Positions 7,850-17,666 of a DNA stretch of 64,000 bases are shown one piece after another (positions within the stretch are counted from its first letter, which is position 1; each line of letters opens with the position of its first letter). A program made the translations under genes and the position numbers. A model generated the notes under the pieces. It was not told the DNA's origin, made no database searches, and was given only the letters and a program-made list of their open reading frames with translations. Where the stretch lies: NCBI RefSeq assembly GCF_014212135.1, contig NZ_JACJVQ010000008.1:248001-312000 (forward strand), read 5' to 3'. This DNA comes from Cohnella thailandensis. Lineage in GTDB: Bacteria > Bacillota > Bacilli > Paenibacillales > Paenibacillaceae.

Positions 7850-9217
7850 ATGAACAACGAACGCGAGCTTCGCGTGGTGGGCCTGACATGGCCTATCCTG
7901 CTAGAGAACTTATTGTTTTTCCTAATGAGCACGGCCGACACTTTGATGCTCAGCGGCGTCTCCGACGAGGCCGTCTCGGCCGTCGGGGTAGCTACCCAGT
8001 TTATTTTTATCGCAATCCTCATCATAGGGGTCATCAATAACGGGGCCGACGTCGTTATCTCCCAGTACCTCGGCTCCGGCAAACGGTTCGAAGCTTCCAA
8101 AATCTCCGCGCTGACGATCACGATGAACCTGCTGACGGGTTTGTTCATGAGCTTGATTTTCCTGCTGCTTACGGAGCCGCTCATGCGGATGATGAATCTG
8201 GAAGCCGAGACGCTCGAGATGGCGACGACCTATCTTCATATCGTCGGGGGCTGGATTTTTTTCCAAGCGGTCATTAACGCCTTGTCCGGGATCATCCGAA
8301 CGTACGGGTATCCTAAGGAAGCGATGTACGTCTCCATGGGCATGAACGTTCTGCACATCGCGCTGAACTACGTGCTCATCTTCGGACCCGGCGGCCTGCC
8401 CGCTCTCGGGGCCGAAGGCGCCGCTTGGTCGACGGTCATCAGCCGCGGGGCCGCGGTCGTCGTCTTCTTCTGGATGGCGTATCGGATCCTGGATTACAAA
8501 ATTAGATGGAAAGACTATCTGACGTTCAGCAAGGAATTCCTGGGCAAAATCCTGAGGATCGGCGTCCCGACCGCGCTGGAGTCCGTGCTTTACCACGCGT
8601 GCCAGTCCGTCTTCCTCTACTATGTCACGATGCTGGGAGAAGCGGCTCTCGCTTCCCGCCAATACGCGATGAACATCTCGACGTACGTCTTCCTGTTCAG
8701 CACGGCATGCGGAACGGCCACCGCGATCATCGTCGGGCGATTCGTCGGGGGCTCCCGGCCGGATGACGCATACAAGCGGGTCTGGACCAGCGCCCGTTGG
8801 ATCTTCGCGATCACCGTCGCCATCGACCTTGTCATCATATCGCTGAGGTATCCGCTCATCGAGCTGTTCACGGATAACGCCGAGATCGTCAAGCTGGCGA
8901 CCCAGATGATCCTGCTGAGCATCGTGCTGGAGACCGGACGCTCCCTTAACCTTCTGTTCGTCCCCGTTCTCCGGGCCGCGGGAGATGCGAAGTACACGGT
9001 TTATTGGGGCATCGTCTCGATGGTGTTCATGAGCTTGCCCCTCGGCTACTTCCTGACGTTCACCCTGGACATGGGCCTGGCCGGCGTATGGCTGGCGATC
9101 GGGGCGGACGAATGGGCGCGGGGCATCATCATGGCGATCCGTTGGCGCAGCAACAAGTGGAGGAACAAGGCTCTCGTGACGGTCGACTCCCCCGCGAAAG
9201 CCGCGTTGGAAGCTTAA
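7850..9217 (+). CDS. MATE family efflux transporter
   Basis: A 455-residue membrane protein with about twelve hydrophobic helices and two-fold symmetry, typical of MATE/NorM exporters that use Na+ or H+ gradients to expel drugs or metabolites. The N-terminal PILLENLLFFLMSTADTLML segment matches the family's first helix with its conserved Asp. The ATG at 7850 follows GAGGGTGG. A strong terminator follows, so it is monocistronic. The substrate is unknown. Confidence 0.88.
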   Translation: MNNERELRVVGLTWPILLENLLFFLMSTADTLMLSGVSDEAVSAVGVATQFIFIAILIIGVINNGADVVISQYLGSGKRFEASKISALTITMNLLTGLFMSLIFLLLTEPLMRMMNLEAETLEMATTYLHIVGGWIFFQAVINALSGIIRTYGYPKEAMYVSMGMNVLHIALNYVLIFGPGGLPALGAEGAAWSTVISRGAAVVVFFWMAYRILDYKIRWKDYLTFSKEFLGKILRIGVPTALESVLYHACQSVFLYYVTMLGEAALASRQYAMNISTYVFLFSTACGTATAIIVGRFVGGSRPDDAYKRVWTSARWIFAITVAIDLVIISLRYPLIELFTDNAEIVKLATQMILLSIVLETGRSLNLLFVPVLRAAGDAKYTVYWGIVSMVFMSLPLGYFLTFTLDMGLAGVWLAIGADEWARGIIMAIRWRSNKWRNKALVTVDSPAKAALEA

Positions 9218-9279
9218 GATCGGTTTGGTTTGCGGAAAAAGAACGGGTCACCGGGAAGGCGCTGGCCTGTTTCGGTCGG

Positions 9280-9329
9280 AGGGCCGATTTCGCGGGAATG
9301 GTTCCTGCGAGATCGGCCCTTCTTGTTTT
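9280..9329 (+). terminator. Rho-independent terminator of the MATE gene
   Basis: A long stem with arms starting AGGGCCGAT (9280) and ending ATCGGCCCT (9320) is followed by TCTTGTTTT. Confidence 0.85.
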
Positions 9330-9351
9330 GCGGCGCGGCCCTATGGATGTT

Positions 9352-9370
9352 ATTGTGCATATTTCACAAT
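9352..9370. promoter_or_regulatory. Inverted repeat at the ddh promoter
   Basis: ATTGTG - 7 bp - CACAAT, abutting the -35 of the ddh promoter. It could be an operator; no regulator is identifiable. Confidence 0.4.
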
Positions 9371-9398
9371 TGTTAAACCTTACACGGCACGTTATAAT
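9370..9398 (+). promoter_or_regulatory. Sigma-A promoter of ddh
   Basis: TTGTTA (9370-9375), a 17-bp spacer and a perfect TATAAT (9393-9398), about 34 bp upstream of the ATG. Confidence 0.8.
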
Positions 9399-9431
9399 AG
9401 TGAGAATTCACAATGCATTGGGAGGATACCT

Positions 9432-10415
9432 ATGAGCACCAAGATTCAGGTAGGCATCGTCGGTTACGGCAACCTAGGCAAAGGCGTCGTATCCGCCATT
9501 AAACAGAATCCGGATATGGAGCTGGTCGGCATCTTCACGCGCCGCGATCCTTCGGCGTTCTCGTCCGAGAACGGCCTTAGCTTCTATAAAATTTCCGACG
9601 CGGAGAGCTTCCGGGACAAGATCGACGTCATGATCCTTTGCGGCGGATCGGCGACCGACCTACCGGAGCAAGGGCCGGAATTCGCCAAGCTGTTCAATAC
9701 CGTCGACAGCTTCGATACGCACGCCAAGATTCCGGAATACTTCAATCACGTGAACGACTCCGCCGTCACCGCGGGCAAAGTCGCCGTCATCTCCACCGGC
9801 TGGGATCCGGGCCTCTTCTCGATCAACCGCCTGATGGCGGAATCGATCCTCAGCGAAGGCACGGACTACACGTTCTGGGGCAAGGGCGTCAGCCAAGGCC
9901 ACTCCGACGCGATCCGCCGCGTTGCGGGCGTCAAGAACGGCGTTCAATATACCGTTCCTTCCGAAGAAGTCATCAACCGCATCCGCGGCGGCGAGACTCC
10001 GGACCTGACCACGCGGGACAAGCATATCCGCGAGTGCTTCGTGGTCGCCGAAGAGGGCGCCGACCAAGAGAAGATCCGCCAGGAGATCGTCTCCATGCCG
10101 AACTACTTCTCCGACTACGACACGACCGTGAACTTCATCAGCGAAGATGAGCTGCGCCGGGACCACTCCGAGATGCCGCACGGCGGATTCGTGATCCGCA
10201 GCGGCGTGACGGGCAAGAATACCCGCCAGATCATCGAGTACTCCCTGAAGCTCGAGAGCAATCCGGAATTCACCGCCAGCGTTCTGACCGCTTATGCTCG
10301 CGCGGCCTACCGTCTCTCTAACGAAGGAGTCAAGGGAGCGAAGACCGTGTTCGACATCGCGCCGGGCTACCTGTCGCCGAAGTCGCCGGAGCAGCTTCGC
10401 AAGGAGCTTCTGTAA
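9432..10415 (+). CDS. ddh: meso-diaminopimelate dehydrogenase
   Basis: A 327-residue NADP-dependent enzyme that makes meso-diaminopimelate from tetrahydrodipicolinate in one step, feeding cell-wall and lysine synthesis. The Rossmann loop GYGNLGKG is near residues 11-18. The segments FDTHAKIP, STGWDPGLFSINR and WGKGVSQGHSDAIRR match the dimerisation and substrate-binding regions of characterised DapDH enzymes. Length is as expected. GGAGG stands 6 nt before the ATG at 9432, which is preferred to an earlier in-frame extension that would span the promoter. Flanked by its own promoter and terminator. Confidence 0.93.
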   Translation: MSTKIQVGIVGYGNLGKGVVSAIKQNPDMELVGIFTRRDPSAFSSENGLSFYKISDAESFRDKIDVMILCGGSATDLPEQGPEFAKLFNTVDSFDTHAKIPEYFNHVNDSAVTAGKVAVISTGWDPGLFSINRLMAESILSEGTDYTFWGKGVSQGHSDAIRRVAGVKNGVQYTVPSEEVINRIRGGETPDLTTRDKHIRECFVVAEEGADQEKIRQEIVSMPNYFSDYDTTVNFISEDELRRDHSEMPHGGFVIRSGVTGKNTRQIIEYSLKLESNPEFTASVLTAYARAAYRLSNEGVKGAKTVFDIAPGYLSPKSPEQLRKELL

Positions 10416-10430
10416 GCCCTATCGCCTGCA

Positions 10431-10472
10431 AAAAAAAGTCAAGCCTTATGCACATAAGGCTTGGCTTTTTTA
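10431..10472. terminator. Terminator after ddh, able to act in both directions
   Basis: Stem arms AAGCCTTATG (10441-10450) and CATAAGGCTT (10453-10462), with an A-run on the left and a T-run on the right. Confidence 0.85.
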
Positions 10473-10580
10473 TCGTTTTAGCGAGTTTTCACAGTATATT
10501 TATTCAGGCACGGCCGCTTTTGTGAATATTATATAAAAGTTTTATTAACGGTCGAAAAAATATTTCTATAGGCATTTGGA

Positions 10581-12025
<1,445 letters not shown>

Positions 12026-12040
12026 CGTTCCGTTCGGCGG

Positions 12041-13021
12041 TTATTGTTCCTCTACCCACGTTAAGGTGGAGAACGATAGGGCCTCGCCGGGCGCGATCCC
12101 CTTCGCTCCCGTGAGCTCCGGCTCGTAAGGCAGGTTGAAGGCGTCGGTCGCGCAGGTGTAAGGCTCCAGAGAGAAGGAGTCGGACCAGTCCGGCCGGAAA
12201 AGCACCAGGAACGGGAGCTCCGGCCCCAGACGGTAGCGGATCGAATAGTCGCCAAGCTGGATTCGGCAGTCCGAGGTTCCTCCGCCGAGCGACAGCAACG
12301 AGCAGCCTAAGACGGGATAATTCAAGATCGAGATTCCTTCGTTCAGGCTGCGGCTAAGCTCGGTCGGCTCCGGCCTTCCTTGGACGAGCGCCAGATTCGA
12401 CACCGGCCATTCGGCGGCGGCGGGGACTTGCAAGGTGACCTCCTCATCTTGCCCGAAGGGGATGGAGAAGTAAGGATGCAAGCCGAAAGCGAACGGAGCG
12501 GCGTCCTCGCCTTCATTGAGGATCGTGCCGCTCAGCTCCATTCGGCCCTCCTTCAGCCTGCAGGTAATCTCAAAGCTTAACGGATGCGGAAAATAAGACA
12601 AAATATCCGGGTGATCGGCATACCGGAAACGGCTGGTGACGAATACTCCTTCTTCGTCGGATGCGCCTGTTGCGATCGCCTCCCACTCCCGGGAGCAAAG
12701 CTCCCCGTGCAGATGGTGATCGGGCGGCTCGTTCAGCGGCAGATGATAGGTTCGGCCCTTATAATGAAATATTCCTTTCTTCACCCGGTTAGGGGGAGAA
12801 AGAATCGGCGTCCCGTAACGGAATGGGGCGTCTTTTTCTTGTTGGAGCGCGCCGATCCGGCTCGGTGGCGACAGCGCCTCTCGGCCGCCGCTTCGGAACC
12901 GGATGACGTTGTTCCCGACGGCGGGTACGAGCTCGACGATGGAATCGGTCCCGGCGTCGCTCAGCGCGAGAACGTCGATTCCGTCCTCCGCCCTTCGTTC
13001 GATTCGATAGCGTTGGCTCAT
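12041..13021 (-). CDS. Aldose 1-epimerase (mutarotase) family protein
   Basis: A 326-residue galactose-mutarotase-like beta-sandwich protein. GNNVIRF near the N terminus, HLHGELCSREW (about 103-113) and GLHPYFSIP (about 178-186) correspond to the family's active-site strands; the histidines are candidates for catalysis of anomer interconversion. It is the last gene of the catabolic operon, and its ATG overlaps the stop of the creatininase-family gene (ATGA). In this setting it probably supplies the anomer used by the sugar dehydrogenase. Sugar specificity cannot be read from sequence. Confidence 0.8.
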   Translation of the reverse strand: MSQRYRIERRAEDGIDVLALSDAGTDSIVELVPAVGNNVIRFRSGGREALSPPSRIGALQQEKDAPFRYGTPILSPPNRVKKGIFHYKGRTYHLPLNEPPDHHLHGELCSREWEAIATGASDEEGVFVTSRFRYADHPDILSYFPHPLSFEITCRLKEGRMELSGTILNEGEDAAPFAFGLHPYFSIPFGQDEEVTLQVPAAAEWPVSNLALVQGRPEPTELSRSLNEGISILNYPVLGCSLLSLGGGTSDCRIQLGDYSIRYRLGPELPFLVLFRPDWSDSFSLEPYTCATDAFNLPYEPELTGAKGIAPGEALSFSTLTWVEEQ

Positions 13022-13923
13022 TCGGGTTCAGCCTCCTTTACTCGGTAATGTTCATACGGCTTCCATTGAGAACGATCGGACACCGGCGCTTGGCTCGGCC
13101 AAGGGTTCGCGGTCGTCCAATGGCGAGAGCTGCGGAGGAGCTCCGCCCAGATTCGCTCGATCGTATCGTAGCCGATGCGCGGCGGCGTTACGACGGTCGC
13201 CTCGAACTCTTCCTTCATAGCCCAAGCTTGCTTGCAGACCGATTCCATGCACGCCTCCATGATCGCCTTGCCCAGCTCGGGCGAGGCTTCTTCGGCGTCC
13301 GCTCCAAGGGCGAGCCTGCCTCCCGCATTCGGCTCCTTCTCCAGCGCCTTAGCGCTCATGTCGATCAGATCCGGGCGCAAGTACATCAGTTGAGAGATTT
13401 CGTACTTGCCCGCGTGGTCGCCTTCGTACAAGCCCTCGACCAGCTCCGGGTCGCTCCGTACCCACACTTGGACGTCGCGCACCTCCCTTATAAACAGCTC
13501 CGCCGCCGTCCGCAGGTCGACTTGATTGCCTCCGCTATGACCGGAGACGACGACGATTCCCCGGAAGCCCGCGTTCGCGAACGCTCGCAGCTGATAGAGA
13601 AACAGATAGAGCATCGCCGTAGGAGGAATGCCCGTCATATGCGGATTTTCCTCGCCGACCTCATCTTCCAGCCATCTCGCGTGATAGCCTGTCTCGTGAA
13701 TGTGATAGCCCATCGAAGGCGCGACGATGCCGCCGACCGTAAGGGCCGCCTGCTCGCACAGCCATTCCGCCTTGAACGTGTCGAGGCCCAGCGCGCTCAC
13801 CTGCCCGTGCGGCTCGCAGATGCCCAGCGGCAAGAAGACGATTGGGCAGTCGGCCAATCGTCTCTTGAATTCATGGGGGAGCAGCTCCGCCCACCTCGTC
13901 TTAAACCCAGTACTTGGTCTCAT
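13018..13923 (-). CDS. Creatininase-family amidohydrolase, probably acting on a sugar-derived compound
   Basis: A 301-residue protein with the metal-site pattern of the creatininase family: EPHGQ (about 38-42), a downstream LGLDT acid, GHSGGNQ (about 128-134) and a late EGDHAGKYEIS segment. Family members hydrolyse cyclic amides. Others open cyclic keto-sugar compounds, as in the Thermotoga inositol pathway. Located between an aldo-keto reductase and a mutarotase in a sugar-oxidation operon, it is more likely to hydrolyse a cyclic sugar oxidation product than creatinine; that is inference. Its start overlaps the preceding gene by 23 bp, with GAGGAA just ahead of the ATG. Confidence 0.75.
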   Translation of the reverse strand: MRPSTGFKTRWAELLPHEFKRRLADCPIVFLPLGICEPHGQVSALGLDTFKAEWLCEQAALTVGGIVAPSMGYHIHETGYHARWLEDEVGEENPHMTGIPPTAMLYLFLYQLRAFANAGFRGIVVVSGHSGGNQVDLRTAAELFIREVRDVQVWVRSDPELVEGLYEGDHAGKYEISQLMYLRPDLIDMSAKALEKEPNAGGRLALGADAEEASPELGKAIMEACMESVCKQAWAMKEEFEATVVTPPRIGYDTIERIWAELLRSSRHWTTANPWPSQAPVSDRSQWKPYEHYRVKEAEPE

Positions 13924-14893
13924 AGAAGTTCCTCACCCACCGGTAATGGCGGCGGATCTCTTCGAACACGTCGTCCGGCAGAGGCTCGCCGCTCGCCGCC
14001 GCGATGTTCTCGTCCGCGTACTTCGGAACGTGCATCGAGCTGATCGCCGCCGTAACGCCCGGATGATGGAGCACGAACTTGATCGCCAGCTCCGCCAAGG
14101 TGGATGCGTACTTCGGCACGAACGCTTCGCGCAGCCGGTTCACCCGTTCGATGTAGATCGAACGCGGCAGGTAATCGAAGTAGGACTTGCGGAAATCGTC
14201 CGGCCCGAAGACGGTATCCTCCTGCAGGAAGCCGGTCAGGCCGCCTTCGTCCAGGATGCAGCGGGCGATGACCGCCACGTTGTTTTCCTGACAGATCGGG
14301 ATAAGACAATCGAGCGCCAACGGGTCGAAAATATGGAACACCGTCTGAACGGAATCGATGCGACCGCTCTGCACGAGGGGCAGCACGATGTCGTGGCGCT
14401 GATCCGGGACGGACACGCCGATTCCGCGGATTTTGCCCTCATCCTTGAGCCTCAGCAGCTCCTCCATCCAGTAATCGACGCGATCCCACTGGGGCCAATA
14501 CTGATGAAGCTGCATCAGGTCGATCGTCTCGACGCCGAGCTGGCGGAGCGACAGCTCCGTGCTCTCCCGAAGCCATCCTCGCGGGAAGGCTGTCTCCACC
14601 GGGATCGGCTGCCCCCAGCCGAGGTTGCCGGGGCCTTTCGATTGGATTTTGGAGGCGATGAACGGCCGCTCGCCCTTCCATTCCTTCAGCGCGAGCCCGA
14701 CGATTCTCTCGGACTCGCCATAGTTGCGGGCCGTGTCGATGAAGGTGATCCCCTTCTCCAGGCTGTGGAGGACGGAATCGACGAGCGCTCTCTCGTCGTG
14801 CTCCCCGAAGGAGCCTCCCAGTCCCATCGCGCCGAAGCCGAGCCGGGATACCGGGGTGTTCAGCTTGCCGAACGGATTTGTCGGTATGCTCAT
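13901..14893 (-). CDS. Aldo/keto reductase, candidate sugar dehydrogenase
   Basis: A 330-residue (beta/alpha)8 NAD(P) oxidoreductase. The catalytic tetrad is visible as D53, Y58, K82 and the His of QLHQ (about 129). It belongs to the bacterial group containing D-threo-aldose (L-fucose/galactose) 1-dehydrogenases and related reductases. In this operon it could oxidise the free sugar to its lactone, which the amidohydrolase encoded further upstream would open. AGAGGAGAGA precedes the ATG at 14893. A general detoxifying reductase cannot be excluded. Confidence 0.8.
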   Translation of the reverse strand: MSIPTNPFGKLNTPVSRLGFGAMGLGGSFGEHDERALVDSVLHSLEKGITFIDTARNYGESERIVGLALKEWKGERPFIASKIQSKGPGNLGWGQPIPVETAFPRGWLRESTELSLRQLGVETIDLMQLHQYWPQWDRVDYWMEELLRLKDEGKIRGIGVSVPDQRHDIVLPLVQSGRIDSVQTVFHIFDPLALDCLIPICQENNVAVIARCILDEGGLTGFLQEDTVFGPDDFRKSYFDYLPRSIYIERVNRLREAFVPKYASTLAELAIKFVLHHPGVTAAISSMHVPKYADENIAAASGEPLPDDVFEEIRRHYRWVRNFYETKYWV

Positions 14894-14914
14894 TTGCTTG
14901 TTATCTCTCCTCTC

Positions 14915-16165
14915 TTAGACGGGCTGAGCTCGCAGAAGATCCTTGAGCTTGCGCGACGGATCCGCGAGCTCTTCGGCCGGAATGACGGGCTGCCGCTCCG
15001 TCAGCCGTTCGGCGAGCTTCATCTCCCTCGCGATCGCGCCGTCCGAAGGGCCGATGCCGCTCGCGCAGACAAGACGGCCATCGCCGGCGAGGTGGAAGTA
15101 GATTCGGCCCGTCTCGCCCAAGTCTCGCAGCACGATCCGATCCGACGGGTCCGACAGGCCCGCGACCTGAAGCGTCAGCTCGTATTGATCGGACCAGAAC
15201 CACGGCAGGGACCGATACGGCTCGGATGCGCCCAGCAGGCCCGTCGCGACGTGCGTCCCCTGATCCTGAGCGTTGCGCCACGATTCCAAACGAATGCGGC
15301 GGCCGCCGAACAGCGGATGCGGAAACGAGCAGCAATCGCCGATCGCGTAGATATCCGGATCGGACGTCTGCAGCCGCTCGTTCACCCGGATGCCGTTCTC
15401 GATCGCAAGCCCGCTCGCTTCGGCCAGCGCCGTCTCGGGGATCGCTCCGATGCCGGCGACGATAACGTCTGCGCGCACCGTCGTACCGTCGGCCAGCTCG
15501 ATGGCATAGCCGCCGTCCGCTCGGTTCGCGCTCGCGATGCCGACACCGACATGGAAGCGGACGCCGGCTTCGCGGTGGCGAGCCTCTACGGCGGCGGCGA
15601 TCGGCTCGGGCACGCCGCGCATCAGGATGCGCGGGCCGACCTCGATCAGCGTCGCCTCGCAGCCTCGCCGAATGGCGCCGGCCGCGACCTCGAGGCCGAT
15701 GAAGCCGCCTCCGATGACGGCGAGGCGGCTGCCCGGCCGCAGGCAGTCGCGGATGGCGATCGCGTCGGCATGCTTGCGCAGGTAGAGCATCTCGCCCGAC
15801 GCATCGCCGGGAACGGCGAGCATGCGAGGGTTCGAGCCGGTCGCGAGAAGCAGCTTGCCATAGGCGAGCTCTTTGCCGCTGGCGAGGACGACGCGCTTAT
15901 GCTCGCGGTTGATCCGCACCGCGGCGTCTCCCGCGGCGAAGTCGATCGCGAGCTCCTTCATCCGCTCGGCGTTCAGAATGGTCGCGGGAAGCGGAAGCTC
16001 CTCCTCGCTCAGCTGCTGCTTGGATAAGGGCGGCCGCTCATAAGGATGAAGCGGCTCGTCGCCGACGAGCGTCAGCTCGCCCTCCCAACCCTGCTCCCTT
16101 AGCTCGATAGCCGCTCTCGTCCCCGCCTCTCCCGCTCCTACGATGACGATCTTTTTTTCCAACAT
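14915..16165 (-). CDS. FAD-dependent ferredoxin reductase of a three-component oxygenase
   Basis: A 416-residue NADH:ferredoxin reductase of the rubredoxin/putidaredoxin/BphA4 type. It has an FAD loop GAGEAGTRAA (11-20), an RPPLSKQQL segment (about 44-52), an NADH loop GGGFIGLEVA (about 151-160) and the late FAD motif YAIGDCC (about 269-275). It would pass electrons from NADH to the Rieske protein encoded 20 bp upstream. GGAAGGAG precedes the ATG. Gene order (desaturase, Rieske, reductase) is that of a complete oxygenase chain. Confidence 0.88.
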   Translation of the reverse strand: MLEKKIVIVGAGEAGTRAAIELREQGWEGELTLVGDEPLHPYERPPLSKQQLSEEELPLPATILNAERMKELAIDFAAGDAAVRINREHKRVVLASGKELAYGKLLLATGSNPRMLAVPGDASGEMLYLRKHADAIAIRDCLRPGSRLAVIGGGFIGLEVAAGAIRRGCEATLIEVGPRILMRGVPEPIAAAVEARHREAGVRFHVGVGIASANRADGGYAIELADGTTVRADVIVAGIGAIPETALAEASGLAIENGIRVNERLQTSDPDIYAIGDCCSFPHPLFGGRRIRLESWRNAQDQGTHVATGLLGASEPYRSLPWFWSDQYELTLQVAGLSDPSDRIVLRDLGETGRIYFHLAGDGRLVCASGIGPSDGAIAREMKLAERLTERQPVIPAEELADPSRKLKDLLRAQPV

Positions 16166-16184
16166 GCGCTTCGCTCCTTCCCGG

Positions 16185-16502
16185 TCAGATCCGGATGTAA
16201 ACCGTATCGCCCTCGATCTTGACGGGATACTTCTTCAGGTCGACGCAGACGGGAGCCCGCTTGGCCGCCCCGGTGACGATATCGAACCGGCCGTTGTGCT
16301 TCGGGCATTCGATGACGCTGCCCATGACGAGACCGTTCGACAGATGGAACCTCTCATGCGTGCAATAGCCGTCCGAGGCGTGCCAGTCTCCCTTATCCGT
16401 CCGGTAAATCGCGAAGGTGCGGTCCCCGTGGTCGAATCGAATCACGTCCTCTTCCTCGATGTCGTCAACGCCGCACGCGGCCACCCATTGCAAATCGCTC
16501 AT
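16185..16502 (-). CDS. Rieske [2Fe-2S] ferredoxin
   Basis: A 105-residue soluble electron carrier. The cluster ligands are C47-x-H49 and C66-x-x-H69, spaced as in BphA3/NirD-type Rieske ferredoxins. There is no signal peptide and no second domain. It lies between the membrane di-iron protein and the FAD reductase, with gaps of 27 and 19 bp, and so is the natural link between them. AAAGGAGAG precedes the ATG. Confidence 0.92.
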   Translation of the reverse strand: MSDLQWVAACGVDDIEEEDVIRFDHGDRTFAIYRTDKGDWHASDGYCTHERFHLSNGLVMGSVIECPKHNGRFDIVTGAAKRAPVCVDLKKYPVKIEGDTVYIRI

Positions 16503-16529
16503 GCTGCTCTCTCCTTTACTAAGTGCGAA

Positions 16530-17666
16530 TTAGGCTTGAACCTTGATGTCCAGGTTGTGCTCGATGCCGTACATGTACGGGCGCGCCGTCGGCGGAAGCG
16601 GCTTGACGACCACGTAGGCGGGGTCCTTCTTCTGCTTGATCAGCGCCGAAACGACTTCCTTAAGCGCAGCCCACAGGCTCGGCCGGGCCGCCGGGCAGTC
16701 CGGCTTCATCTCCTCGTGCAGCTTCGGAAGCGCGTGGTACGGAACCATCGGGAACATGTGGTGCTCGACGTGGTAGTTCATATTCCAGTAGAGGAAGCGG
16801 AGCACCGGATTCATGTAGATCGTGCGGGAGTTCAGCCGGTGGTCCAGCACGTCCTCGTACAGGCCGAGATGCTGCGTCACCCCGAAGGTGATGACGACCG
16901 CCGCACCATAGAAGGAAGGCAGGAACACGAACATCGCGGGCAGGATGCTGCCTGCGTAGACGCAAGCCCCGGCGATCGCCAGAATAATCAGCAGGTAAAC
17001 GCGAGCCTCCCAGTAAACCTTCCGGAACTGAGACTCGGGAATATACTCCTTCTCTTCCTCGCCCATGCGGCCCACGGTGTGCAGGAAGAAGCGGCGAATC
17101 TCGTTCGGTCCTCCGTACAGGTGGAAAATTTCGAGCAGGAGGATTTTCCAGATCGGGGGCCGCTCCGTGATGATCTCGGGGTCGCGTCCGACGATGATCG
17201 TATCGGTATGATGCCGGGCATGGCTCCACCTCCACGGCGTCGCGGAACGGAGCACCATGAACGAAGCGATCTGGTACATGACCTCGTTCATCCAGGGCGT
17301 CTTAAAGGCCGTGCCGTGTCCGCACTCGTGCCAGCGCGAGTCGCCGGGAGTCGCGTACAGGACGCCATACGCCAGGAAAGCCGGGATCGCCCACCACGTG
17401 CCCCAGCTCAGGTAAGCGAGATAGCCCAGGATGACGAGGCCGCCGAACCAGATGATCGTGTCGCGGATGGCCGGTCCGTTCCGTCTCTTCATGAGCTCCT
17501 TCATTTTGGCCCTGGGGATCGGGGACGTGTACCATTCCGCCGACGCCAGGCCTCGCTCCTGCGCTCTCTTGCTCTCGGGGCCGATGATGCTGTAGTTTCG
17601 CTTGGCGCGTTGAGCTTGATGGGCTTGATTGGCTTGATTGGCTTGATGGGCTTGTTGCTCAGCCAT
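16530..17666 (-). CDS. Membrane di-iron oxygenase of the fatty-acid desaturase family
   Basis: A 378-residue membrane protein with the three histidine boxes of the desaturase/hydroxylase superfamily: HECGH (113-117), HARHH (149-153) and HVEHH (299-303). Hydrophobic helices lie near 68-104 and 222-262. The superfamily includes lipid desaturases, alkane and xylene hydroxylases and carotenoid enzymes. Placement in a sugar-acid operon beside a dedicated Rieske/reductase pair argues for a hydroxylase acting on the pathway substrate rather than a housekeeping desaturase (inference). The first 20 residues are a low-complexity QAHQANQAN run encoded by a short direct repeat. The start overlaps the previous gene by 8 bp, with GAAGGAGG just ahead. 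Confidence 0.85.
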   Translation of the reverse strand: MAEQQAHQANQANQAHQAQRAKRNYSIIGPESKRAQERGLASAEWYTSPIPRAKMKELMKRRNGPAIRDTIIWFGGLVILGYLAYLSWGTWWAIPAFLAYGVLYATPGDSRWHECGHGTAFKTPWMNEVMYQIASFMVLRSATPWRWSHARHHTDTIIVGRDPEIITERPPIWKILLLEIFHLYGGPNEIRRFFLHTVGRMGEEEKEYIPESQFRKVYWEARVYLLIILAIAGACVYAGSILPAMFVFLPSFYGAAVVITFGVTQHLGLYEDVLDHRLNSRTIYMNPVLRFLYWNMNYHVEHHMFPMVPYHALPKLHEEMKPDCPAARPSLWAALKEVVSALIKQKKDPAYVVVKPLPPTARPYMYGIEHNLDIKVQA

